Source: an uncultured Bacteroides sp.
GTDB taxonomy: Bacteria; Bacteroidota; Bacteroidia; Cytophagales; Cyclobacteriaceae
NCBI GenBank assembly: GCA_902168185.1
Contig: CABHOV010000034.1
Location: 124,001 to 188,000 of the forward strand
Length of the DNA: 64,000 nt
Direction of reading: 5' to 3'
Part shown: positions 43,806 to 52,002 of the stretch, one piece after another
How positions within the stretch are numbered: the stretch's first letter is position 1
Layout: the number at the start of each line of letters is the position of its first letter
Position numbers and translations under genes: made by a program
Notes under the pieces: model-generated
Database searches by the model: none
What the model was told of the DNA's origin: nothing
Seen by the model: only the letters and a program-made list of their open reading frames with translations

Positions 43806-44882
43806 TTATGAAGTAGCTATAATAGCCACCAGTTCATTCACCAGATCAGAAGCCTCCACGGTTGAATCGTTCGATGCTATAATAATGATCGTGTCGGATT
43901 CCCGGAAATGAAATGCTACTGCTGAAAAAACTTCGTTGCCTCCATCGTGCCAATATACCTTGCCTAATGGGCTATCATTATCAACAACCCATCCATAGCT
44001 ATAGTAGCTTGACGCTGATCCCTCGCGCACATAGGGAGTCAGGTACTTTGTTAATGCATCATTATCAAACACCTTCTTTTCGTTTAGTGCTATTATCCAG
44101 GTATACATTTCCTCCACGGTAGTAAGTATACCTCCGTTGGCTCGCAGATGCCAGGCAGGACCATCTTCCAGCCACGGCTTTTCCGTTGGCTTGCCATCAA
44201 AGTCACCATTCATATAGCCTACCGCTACTCGATCCTGAAAAGAATTATCCTTAAGTAAATTATACCCCGTTGCTTTCATCCCCGCGGGATTGAACAAATT
44301 TGTTTTCAAAAACGATTCGTACGTTTGTCCACTTACATCTTCGATGATGATGCCCAACAAGCTATAGCCTGCATTTGAGTATTCATAACTTTTACCCGGC
44401 TCAAACTGCAATTCAGATTCAAACGCCAGCTCGATAAATTCATCTTTACTTACCAGATCATAGTCATCACCCAGTACATCCTCAAAACCTGCGGAGTGTG
44501 TTAGTAATTGATGTATCGTGATATCAGCTTTGTCTTCGGGAACATCCTCGAAAAAATCTGCGAGTGTTTGGTCTACCGATAACAGTCCTAATGTTTCTGC
44601 TTTCACAATGGCAGCACCTGTAAATTGTTTTGTAAGCGAGCCGAAATCAAATATAGTTTCTATTGTATTGACTATCTGTTTCTGTTTATCCGAAAATGCA
44701 TACCCGTTACGAATCAACATATCTCCTTTGTGAGCGATCAGTACACTTCCTGAAAAACCCTGTTGTTCATAATGCTCCATTCTGTCTTCGAGTTTCTCGC
44801 GAAGGGAAGGCGACTCATTGTCCTTGCAGCTTATTATACCTATGGCAAAAACGAGTATCCATATTTTATTTATCCTTATCAT
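43806..44882 (-). CDS. Beta-lactamase-fold serine hydrolase lipoprotein
   Basis: A 358-residue class C/DD-peptidase-fold hydrolase. The signal peptide ends in the lipobox IGIISC, so it is probably membrane-anchored. The catalytic motifs are SLTK (Ser in FDFGSLTKQF), YSN in YEYSNAGYSLL, and HDGG in VYWHDGGNEVF in place of KTG. Such proteins act as esterases, D-peptidases or unknown hydrolases; antibiotic resistance should not be assumed. It follows no clear partner and is convergent with HTH_42. Confidence 0.88.
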   Translation of the reverse strand: MIRINKIWILVFAIGIISCKDNESPSLREKLEDRMEHYEQQGFSGSVLIAHKGDMLIRNGYAFSDKQKQIVNTIETIFDFGSLTKQFTGAAIVKAETLGLLSVDQTLADFFEDVPEDKADITIHQLLTHSAGFEDVLGDDYDLVSKDEFIELAFESELQFEPGKSYEYSNAGYSLLGIIIEDVSGQTYESFLKTNLFNPAGMKATGYNLLKDNSFQDRVAVGYMNGDFDGKPTEKPWLEDGPAWHLRANGGILTTVEEMYTWIIALNEKKVFDNDALTKYLTPYVREGSASSYYSYGWVVDNDSPLGKVYWHDGGNEVFSAVAFHFRESDTIIIIASNDSTVEASDLVNELVAIIATS

Positions 44883-44902
44883 AGTAGCATGTTTTTGTTA
44901 TA

Positions 44903-45808
44903 CTAATGTTTGATTGTGTACAGCGAAAAGCTATAGCCGGAAAACGTACCAAGGCCGTTCGTGATGTTTGTTGCTATCTGCACGGGTTCCGTAAGACTAC
45001 CATCCTCTTCCAGTTCCCGCTGAAAATCAGATGTGCGTAAATATTCGTAGTACTCTTGCGGTATAGACTTCAAGACAAATTTTATATTCTGTTCTTTATT
45101 GAGATTGATCAGCGTAGGGATTATGAAAAATTTGAGTGTAACAGATTCTCCATTGAAACCTTCATCACTGAAGTATATATACTTTAATCCATCAATTTCA
45201 CCCGGACCATTACCGATCTCAACATCGGTGTTGCCGCTGGTGTTTACTTTTAGTTCTTCAACCAATACTTCATTCAGATTTCCAGTCAGATCATCATCTG
45301 TACATCCGCTGCTACAGTTCTGCACCAGAACTTCGAGTGAATAGAAATTAGTTGCTTCGCGCGGATCAGCAAGAACGATCTCAGCAGGATATCCATACTG
45401 ACCTGAGTTGATATACTCAATCTCACTTGACATTTGCGCACGCGCTATGCTCACAGGTTCCGGGATGTGACTGGCAGCTGAAAAAATTTGCTCACCACGT
45501 GTTGTCTCAAAACTATAGCTATTCTCCACCGATGGGACAACGTTGCTCACGTATACACCCTGCGCATTGGCAGTAACTTCCTCCACGAACTCACCGTTCT
45601 CCAGTAATCTTATTTTCAGATCCTTATTTCGCTGAATCGTTTCTGTTTGCAGTATCGGTATAGTATTGAATACATCGATCTTCAATGCACTTCCTGGTCT
45701 GAAAAAAGAGTATATCACCAAGCCTGACCCATTATCCGGAAGCCGAGGATCAACAGTAGTTTCACATGAAAGCAAAATGATCGCGAGTATAAATACCAGG
45801 TTACGCAT
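44903..45808 (-). CDS. DUF4249 lipoprotein partner of TonB receptor
   Basis: A 301-residue lipoprotein with the short signal MRNLVFILAIILLSCETTVDP (Cys15). Beta-rich Ig-like modules follow (VIYSFFRPGSALKIDVFNT, RLLENGEFVEEV), with a family C-terminus carrying YYEYLRTSDFQREL and GTFSGYSFSLYTI. DUF4249 proteins follow STN-type TonB receptors in Bacteroidota and are thought to act as surface substrate-binding partners. The gene begins 4 nt after the receptor stop. Confidence 0.88.
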   Translation of the reverse strand: MRNLVFILAIILLSCETTVDPRLPDNGSGLVIYSFFRPGSALKIDVFNTIPILQTETIQRNKDLKIRLLENGEFVEEVTANAQGVYVSNVVPSVENSYSFETTRGEQIFSAASHIPEPVSIARAQMSSEIEYINSGQYGYPAEIVLADPREATNFYSLEVLVQNCSSGCTDDDLTGNLNEVLVEELKVNTSGNTDVEIGNGPGEIDGLKYIYFSDEGFNGESVTLKFFIIPTLINLNKEQNIKFVLKSIPQEYYEYLRTSDFQRELEEDGSLTEPVQIATNITNGLGTFSGYSFSLYTIKH

Positions 45809-45812
45809 ACCT

Positions 45813-48356
45813 CTAGAATTTAAATTGATAGCTGATGTGTGGGATCAAGGGAAAAATGGAGAGCTGTCGGAATTTTTTATTGAGACGGTCCTCGTCATCC
45901 AGTTCTATATAGATTGGGTTGAGTCTACTATAGGTATTGTATACTCCGAATACCCATTTCCTTTCACCCCACCGTTTTGTTTTCTTAAAGCTGATACTCA
46001 GGTCGAGCCGGTGATAATCTTTCATTCGCGATGAGTTTCTCCCCGGATAATGCTTCACAAAATCTTCATAGCCCGGCTCATTCGAATTCCAGGTAGCTTT
46101 CGGGTACGTGGAGGTTGGCAGTGTTACCGCATTGCCCGTATTATAGACCCATACTGCACCAAAGTCTATTCGATCATTTATAGCCAGATTATATACTATG
46201 GAAACATTATGTCTTCTATCGTAGCGGTAAGGGAAAGGCTTTCCAAAATTTAGGTTATCAAATTCACGAATTGACTTTGACCAGGTATAGGCAATCCACC
46301 CGGTAGAGCGGCCGAACTTTTTCTGAATAAAAAGCTCGGCTCCATAACTTTTACCCGAACCGAATTCAACCTTGTTTTCCCATTCACTATCAATATCAAG
46401 AAAGCCCGCGCCATCTTTATATTCGATCAGGTTGTCCATCCATTTGTAGTAGCCTTCAACAGAAATTTCAAAATGCTTATATACTGATGACACTCCTAAT
46501 GCTACCTGGTCAGACAATTGTGGTTTAACCCGTTCGGTCGAAGGCACCCACAAATCTGTTGGCAACCCGATGCCGGAGTTCACGAGCAGATGTATATATT
46601 GGGCCATCCTTGCGTAAGATGCTTTTACCGAAAGCGCGTGACCAAGCCGTTGATTGATAGTAAAGCGCGGCTGCCACGATGTATAGGTTTTCGATCCCGC
46701 GCGTGCTGCAGAGTAATGAACTCCTATATTTGCCCGCGTTGTACGCGAAAGCGCCACTTCATCTTCCACATATATATACATTTCACCAAGGTTGATTTCC
46801 GGAGAACCGAAGGTGGTATCCGCTTGGATATGCGACTGAAAATTTGAGACACCCGGACGCAACGTATGATAAATTACGTTCGCACCGAACTTGATGAGGT
46901 GATCGTTGTTCAGAAAATAATCGAAGTCCATTTTTAAACCTACATCGCTGATGTTGGAGTGGTATTGATTATTTCTGGAGATATCAGGAGTATCATCAGA
47001 ATATTGGTAATGTACTTTCCTGTCTAGTTCGAATTGATATCGTGTATACGTAGCCGTAAGATTGCTAAAAAGCTGATCGGTATATTTATGATTCCACCGA
47101 AAAGCAGAGGTTACGTTTCCCCATTTGATTTCAGCATACTCATCTTCTTTCATATCTACTTCATCGAGACTATAATCATCATATAGTCTGTCTTTACCCG
47201 AATAGAAGCTCAGGTATATACGGTCGCGTGGTGATAGTATATGATTTACTTTTGCATTCAAATCCCAGAAGCTAGCACCCATAATTCTCTCGCTGTCGGC
47301 CAGCTTCGCGAAGGGTACGGTAAGCGCATCTATATACGTGCGTCTCGCAGACAACATGAAAGATGTTTTACCTTTGTTGATCGGACCGTTTACTGTGACG
47401 CGTGAAGCAACCAACCCGATGGCACCTTCGCCTTCAACCTCATGAAGATTACCTTCTTTCATTTGAATGTCTACGATAGACGATAGTCTGCCACCGTACC
47501 GCGCAGGGAAACCACCTTTGATCAACTCAACACTATTGATAGCATCAGCATTGAAGACAGAGAAAAATCCGAAGAGATGATTGGCGTTATATACCGGTAC
47601 ACCATCCAACAGAATCAGGTTTTGGTCAGGTCCACCGCCACGCACCTGGAAGCCTGCTGTACCTTCTGAAGCAGCCTGTACACCCGGCAGCAGTTGCAAT
47701 GTTTTGAGTATATCTGTCTCACCCATGAACACCGGTATTTTTTTAATCTTGTCGGGTGAAAGTCTTATCGTACTGATCTCAGGTAGTTCGCGTATATCAT
47801 TACCGGATATAAGCACTTCTTCCAGCACACTCTCTTCTTTCGGAAGCGCAATCAATAATTCACCTCCGGCCTCTTTTATACTGAGCTTCCTATAGGTATA
47901 TCCTACAAAGCTTACAGCAATCGAATCACCGGATGTATCGAGACTAAAGAACCCAAATGTATTGGCAGCAACACCTTTACCACTGGCAAGATCAATCACA
48001 TTCGCGCCCACCAGACTTTCTCCTGACTCAGCATCGCGAACAAAACCGTTTATCTTTTTTGTTGCATTATTGCGCTTTCTGAAAATCAGCAGATCGCCTT
48101 TGCGTACCACTTCAATTCCATAGGGAGCAAGCCATTGTTGCAAGTGCTTCGGATCATTCAGATTTACTTCTTCATTTACCGTAAGAGTAACATCGGCGAG
48201 TTTCTCCGGATACGCGAACTTGAATTGCGTATGCGTTTCGAGGTAAGTGACGAGATCGCTGAAGCGTTCTATATTTACATTATTACTCTGCGAATAAACG
48301 ACTGACGTCACCAACAACACACAAACAAAAACCAAACCGCTAGCAACCTTTACCAT
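45813..48356 (-). CDS. FecA-like TonB-dependent receptor with STN signalling domain
   Basis: An 847-residue outer-membrane receptor. I start at 48356, which gives a signal peptide (MVKVASGLVFVCVLLVTSV) and a 17-nt overlap with the FecR gene. An STN domain (about 25-85) interacts with FecR, then a carboxypeptidase-regulatory-like domain (about 100-185), the plug with FQVRGGGPDQNLILLDGVPVY and PARYGGRLSSIVDI, and a 22-strand barrel ending ISYQFKF. The domain order indicates transport plus surface signalling through FecR and the ECF sigma factor. The ligand is unknown. Confidence 0.93.
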   Translation of the reverse strand: MVKVASGLVFVCVLLVTSVVYSQSNNVNIERFSDLVTYLETHTQFKFAYPEKLADVTLTVNEEVNLNDPKHLQQWLAPYGIEVVRKGDLLIFRKRNNATKKINGFVRDAESGESLVGANVIDLASGKGVAANTFGFFSLDTSGDSIAVSFVGYTYRKLSIKEAGGELLIALPKEESVLEEVLISGNDIRELPEISTIRLSPDKIKKIPVFMGETDILKTLQLLPGVQAASEGTAGFQVRGGGPDQNLILLDGVPVYNANHLFGFFSVFNADAINSVELIKGGFPARYGGRLSSIVDIQMKEGNLHEVEGEGAIGLVASRVTVNGPINKGKTSFMLSARRTYIDALTVPFAKLADSERIMGASFWDLNAKVNHILSPRDRIYLSFYSGKDRLYDDYSLDEVDMKEDEYAEIKWGNVTSAFRWNHKYTDQLFSNLTATYTRYQFELDRKVHYQYSDDTPDISRNNQYHSNISDVGLKMDFDYFLNNDHLIKFGANVIYHTLRPGVSNFQSHIQADTTFGSPEINLGEMYIYVEDEVALSRTTRANIGVHYSAARAGSKTYTSWQPRFTINQRLGHALSVKASYARMAQYIHLLVNSGIGLPTDLWVPSTERVKPQLSDQVALGVSSVYKHFEISVEGYYKWMDNLIEYKDGAGFLDIDSEWENKVEFGSGKSYGAELFIQKKFGRSTGWIAYTWSKSIREFDNLNFGKPFPYRYDRRHNVSIVYNLAINDRIDFGAVWVYNTGNAVTLPTSTYPKATWNSNEPGYEDFVKHYPGRNSSRMKDYHRLDLSISFKKTKRWGERKWVFGVYNTYSRLNPIYIELDDEDRLNKKFRQLSIFPLIPHISYQFKF

Positions 48357-49188
48357 AGATATATATTTTATGGGAGTCGTGTTTCCATTCAACGCCAAGT
48401 GTTTCTTTGATGATAACCAGTATATCATCGATTGTTTCGTATTCAATTTTTGCAGAGAGTGTGCACGATGCTACCGATGGAGAAACCTCTACTGTTTTAT
48501 TGAAAAGCTTTGAGAGTATAGCAGCCACTTCCTGAAGCGATTTATCTTTCAAGACTAATGTACCCGAATACCAGGCGAAGTCGTTGGCATCCCATTCCAC
48601 CACAGACAACCTACCGGTTGAAGAAATTATACCTTTCTCTCCCGCTTTTAAACTCAGAAACTGATCGCCCGCGTGCAGACGTACTATACCGGAGCATACG
48701 GTAATTTCAGCAAGCTTCTCTTTATAGTTTACATTGAACGATGTGCCCACCACCATCACTTCATACTCTCCTATGGCGATCACAAACGGTTTTGACTTAT
48801 CCTTTTGTACGTTGAAGAATGCTTCGCCTTGCAACGATACATGCCTGCTTTCTTTACCAAAATCATCGGCCAGTTCCAGCGTGCTTTTATAGTTCAGTGT
48901 TACCGATGAGCCATCAACCAAACCTATATTTAGTTTTTCATGATCACTCGTTTTATAACCACTACCCATAGTGCTCCATACCACTATACTTATAATGATC
49001 AGCACCGATGCAGCTGCTGCCCAGTATAAATTATGCGCGATGCTTTTTTTACGCGTACCACCTTCCACCGTCAGAAGTATTTCTTTCCAGGATGTTTCTT
49101 TCTCTTCCTCGGAAATGAAATTTTTCAGAGGTATTTCCATTTCATGTATTTTTCTTTCGAAGTCTATATCTTCCTTATCTGCAGCCAT
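48340..49188 (-). CDS. FecR-type anti-sigma regulator
   Basis: A 282-residue inner-membrane protein. A cytoplasmic N-terminal part binds sigma, one TM helix (LYWAAAASVLIIISIVVWS) follows near residues 53-71, then the periplasmic FecR domain with GLVDGSSVTLNYKSTLEL, LQGEAFFNVQKDKSKPFVI and YEVMVVGTSFNV, and a C-terminal DUF4974/STN-like domain. It lies between the sigma gene and the receptor it reads. Confidence 0.95.
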   Translation of the reverse strand: MAADKEDIDFERKIHEMEIPLKNFISEEEKETSWKEILLTVEGGTRKKSIAHNLYWAAAASVLIIISIVVWSTMGSGYKTSDHEKLNIGLVDGSSVTLNYKSTLELADDFGKESRHVSLQGEAFFNVQKDKSKPFVIAIGEYEVMVVGTSFNVNYKEKLAEITVCSGIVRLHAGDQFLSLKAGEKGIISSTGRLSVVEWDANDFAWYSGTLVLKDKSLQEVAAILSKLFNKTVEVSPSVASCTLSAKIEYETIDDILVIIKETLGVEWKHDSHKIYIYGKGC

Positions 49189-49193
49189 AACTG

Positions 49194-49721
49194 TTATGAA
49201 TTTTTATTCACCGATTCTAAAAACAATACTTTATGAGGAGCGAGTTTTTCCTTGAGCTTTTGCAAGCCTGTACTGATATGCTTCTCTACAGTCTTCACCG
49301 ATACGTTCAGCGTTTCCGCTATCTCTTCGTATGTAAGTCCATCCTGTTTGCTGAGCACAAACACTTCGCGACACTTATCGGGTAAACCAAGAATAGCAGA
49401 CTCCAACAGATACTTCGGAAAATGCGAATCGTGTATAGGATCACTTTCGTGAACAGGTGAATCCGGCACCACACTCACAAATTTTTTATTGTCGCGTAAC
49501 CAGGTAATCGATTTGTTCTTTATTGCATGAAACGCAAACGCTTCAAATGAATTGATATGACCGAGCTTCTGATCCTTCCATAGATCGGCAAAGAAATTCT
49601 GAACAATGTCTTTCGACTGCTCCTTGTCTTTGGTAATGGTATATGCATATTTTACCAGCGGGATAAAATGGCATTCGAACAATCTTCTGAAATCGGCTAT
49701 ACTTTCCATAAGGTCAAACAC
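49194..49721 (-). CDS. ECF sigma factor (FecI-like)
   Basis: A 175-residue sigma-70 factor. Region 2 (about 15-85) has FECHFIPLVKYAYTITKDKE and DIVQNFFADLWKD; region 4 (about 115-170) has LPDKCREVFVLSKQDGLTYEE and the recognition helix SVKTVEKHISTGLQKLKE. It heads the sigma / FecR / TonB receptor / DUF4249 operon, 5 nt before the FecR gene. The receptor probably controls its activity. Confidence 0.95.
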   Translation of the reverse strand: MFDLMESIADFRRLFECHFIPLVKYAYTITKDKEQSKDIVQNFFADLWKDQKLGHINSFEAFAFHAIKNKSITWLRDNKKFVSVVPDSPVHESDPIHDSHFPKYLLESAILGLPDKCREVFVLSKQDGLTYEEIAETLNVSVKTVEKHISTGLQKLKEKLAPHKVLFLESVNKNS

Positions 49722-49885
49722 AAGACTCGTAAACTTGGCGACCCCCTACCTTTTTTGAAAAAGATTTTTCAAATCACACACAATACCTTCCAAGGGTAAA
49801 CCAGGCCTTCTAAGATATTAAAACAGAAACAGGATCAAAGAGGAAACTTACTGCCTATTTATCCGAATTATATATCTTCATATCT

Positions 49886-50650
49886 ATGACAGCTGACGAT
49901 AACATTGAAGACCAACTTGATAATCTTGAAGATCTCATTCGTTTCCTGGAAAAGGAGAAAGACCGTTTAAAGAAATGTGTTGAGACAGCCGCTGAGCAGT
50001 GGGAGTTTTCGGAGGCGAAGGCCTTTGCAAAGGCACATGGTCATATTCTTGGCAGATTACACACACTTAAGAATTTAAGAGATCCCGGGTTCGATGAGCG
50101 TGCACACTACTATCGAAAGTTGGTTTTTCTCGAGGAACAATTAAAGAAATATACCAATGCGCCACAACTCGTCGGACATCTTACAGAAGAGATAAAAAAA
50201 ACAAATGAGGCCCTTGATAAACTTGAGGGCTCAAAATATACTCTTCTTGATACACAGCATATAGATGATGCAATTTTTCTACTCCTGGATGGCTCGATTG
50301 AAAGTTTCAAATTGCACCTTAATAAAAGTGAATCTCTAATTTTGGATTTCACGTGCAAAAACAATCTACTTCAAATCGGATTATCCTATAAAAAAGGTTC
50401 GCTTTTTCCTTCTATGAAGAAGAGGCTTCGCAGAATTGGATTTTCAAAAGCTGATGAATTAAGAAGATTTGTCCGAAGTGTTGATGTCAGTAATTTAAAG
50501 GATGCCCAAAAGATTAAACAACTTCTCGCGGTAGTGGTATATGATGTATTTGGTCGGAGCTGGTTCGACAACCCTGCGGAGTTAGAAATTAATCACAAGC
50601 CAGATACTCCCCATACAGATTTAAATAATATCAACCACAGGAGTCGCTAA
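49886..50650 (+). CDS. Coiled-coil hypothetical protein
   Basis: A 254-residue charged soluble protein. Residues 1-125 form long helices likely to coil (LEDLIRFLEKEKDRLKKCVE, KLVFLEEQLKKYTN). The second half has a predicted compact domain with FLLLDGSIESFKLHLNKSE, LLQIGLSYKKGSLFPSM and a basic region KKRLRRIGF. No family recognised. It diverges from the sigma operon across 164 nt and has no partner downstream. Confidence 0.55.
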   Translation: MTADDNIEDQLDNLEDLIRFLEKEKDRLKKCVETAAEQWEFSEAKAFAKAHGHILGRLHTLKNLRDPGFDERAHYYRKLVFLEEQLKKYTNAPQLVGHLTEEIKKTNEALDKLEGSKYTLLDTQHIDDAIFLLLDGSIESFKLHLNKSESLILDFTCKNNLLQIGLSYKKGSLFPSMKKRLRRIGFSKADELRRFVRSVDVSNLKDAQKIKQLLAVVVYDVFGRSWFDNPAELEINHKPDTPHTDLNNINHRSR

Positions 50651-50732
50651 CACTACCCACTTTTTTTCACTTTTTAACTTAAGTGAAAATCTGTTATTCC
50701 ATTTCTGTGAAACTTTGCTCAAAAAAATAAAA

Positions 50733-51230
50733 ATGGGACTATCAAATTTAGGCATATTTCATACCGTGATCGGTATTATTGCCATTGGTGCAGCGTTGGT
50801 GTCGTATGTAAAGTATGGAAAAATCAATCTTGCCGGTAAGAGCGGACTCACGTATCTCTTCGGAACCATTGTAGCTTCCCTTACCGCTTTGGGATTAAGC
50901 AGAACGGGAGGTTTTAATCCGGGGCATGTGTTTTCATTGTTGATCTTTGTATTGGTACTGACGGGCTATTTTCTTCACGCTAAAAGAAAAGGAAACACGA
51001 GAGCACGATACTTTGAGATCTTCTGGTTGTCGTTCAGCTTTTTTCTCTCCCTGGTGCCTACGGTAAATGAAACGTTTACGCGCGTGCCAGTAGGGAGTCC
51101 GTTGGCGAAGGGACCAACCGATCCAATAATTGCAGTTACTTTGCTTTCTTTGTTTATATTGTTCGTGGCCGGAGTGGTTTATCAAATTGTACAACAAAGA
51201 AAAATAAACAGGGCCACGCAAACAGTATAA
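50733..51230 (+). CDS. Four-helix membrane protein
   Basis: A 165-residue protein starting at the ATG at 50733; a TTG at 50715 is also possible. Four hydrophobic segments alternate with short loops (FHTVIGIIAIGAALVSYV, LTYLFGTIVASLTALGL, VFSLLIFVLVLTGYFLH, FWLSFSFFLSLVPTV) and a fifth precedes the C-terminus. The loop GFNPGHVFSLL and the VNETFTRVP segment suggest a small conserved family, possibly heme- or metal-associated, but I cannot name it. A Crp-type regulator follows at 50 nt. Confidence 0.6.
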   Translation: MGLSNLGIFHTVIGIIAIGAALVSYVKYGKINLAGKSGLTYLFGTIVASLTALGLSRTGGFNPGHVFSLLIFVLVLTGYFLHAKRKGNTRARYFEIFWLSFSFFLSLVPTVNETFTRVPVGSPLAKGPTDPIIAVTLLSLFILFVAGVVYQIVQQRKINRATQTV

Positions 51231-51279
51231 AGGCAAAAAGCCGGTTTGATATATATTATAAACCTATAGCAGACACAGC

Positions 51280-51867
51280 ATGGACACAAAAGATAAAGCT
51301 TTAGTCCAACATCTGAAACAATTCGCATCCCTCACCGACGATGACATTGGCAAGAGCCTTCCATTCTGGCGAGCGCGAAAAATAAAGAAAGGCGATTTCT
51401 TTAATATGCAGAGCATGGTTTGCAGCGATCTCGGCCTCGTGGTAAAAGGTATATTTCGTATCTACTACCGCGATGACGAGAAGCAGGAAGAAAAGAATCT
51501 TTTCTTCTTTTCAGAAAATCAGTTCGTGGTGTCGTTCAGAAGCTTTATCACACGCAATCCATGCTGGTATTTTATTGAAGCTCTGGAGGATTCTGAAATT
51601 ATATCGATATCGTATGACAATCTGAATGCGTTATATGAAGCGCATCCAGGCTGGAGTAAATTCGGACGATTGCTCGCAGAACAATTTTTCTCCTATGCTC
51701 AAACGCGCACGGAACAATTTGTTTTCTTCTCGCATGAGGAACGGTATATCAAACTACTCGAAGAACATCCTAACATTATCGCAAGAATTGCTGCGTATCA
51801 TATTTCATCCTATCTAGGCATTACCAATCCATCACTCAGCCGAATAAGAAAACGTATCGGGAAGTGA
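51280..51867 (+). CDS. Crp/Fnr-family regulator
   Basis: A 195-residue regulator with a cNMP-binding fold (about 25-115; GLVVKGIFRIYYRDDEKQEEK) and a short C-terminal HTH (IAAYHISSYLGITNPSLSRIRKRI). It is the same compact type as the gene at 40956 and about one quarter identical to it. The EEKNLFFFSENQFVVSF stretch is common in Bacteroidota Crp proteins of this type. It may regulate the membrane protein upstream. A strong hairpin follows. Confidence 0.88.
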   Translation: MDTKDKALVQHLKQFASLTDDDIGKSLPFWRARKIKKGDFFNMQSMVCSDLGLVVKGIFRIYYRDDEKQEEKNLFFFSENQFVVSFRSFITRNPCWYFIEALEDSEIISISYDNLNALYEAHPGWSKFGRLLAEQFFSYAQTRTEQFVFFSHEERYIKLLEEHPNIIARIAAYHISSYLGITNPSLSRIRKRIGK

Positions 51868-51914
51868 AAAGAATATAGTTTGATTACCCTCGATGAATTC
51901 GTTCGAATTTAGCA

Positions 51915-51958
51915 ATTGGTGTCTCTGCAAAGTATATATACCTTGTAAAGACACCAAT
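51915..51958. terminator. 44-bp near-perfect palindrome between convergent genes
   Basis: Left arm ATTGGTGTCTCTGCAA and right arm TTGTAAAGACACCAAT extend to a 22-bp stem with TATA at the centre. The three mismatches are all G-U or A-C type. It lies between the Crp gene and the convergent permease and probably ends both transcripts. Confidence 0.6.
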
Positions 51959-52002
51959 ATATTTCACAAGAAATAAATCTTCTTTTATTTCCTCATCGCC
52001 AT

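Noticed and set aside
43806-44882. Antibiotic-resistance beta-lactamase
   Set aside because: Only the fold and motifs are seen; HDGG replaces KTG and the lipoprotein signal suggests another hydrolase role.
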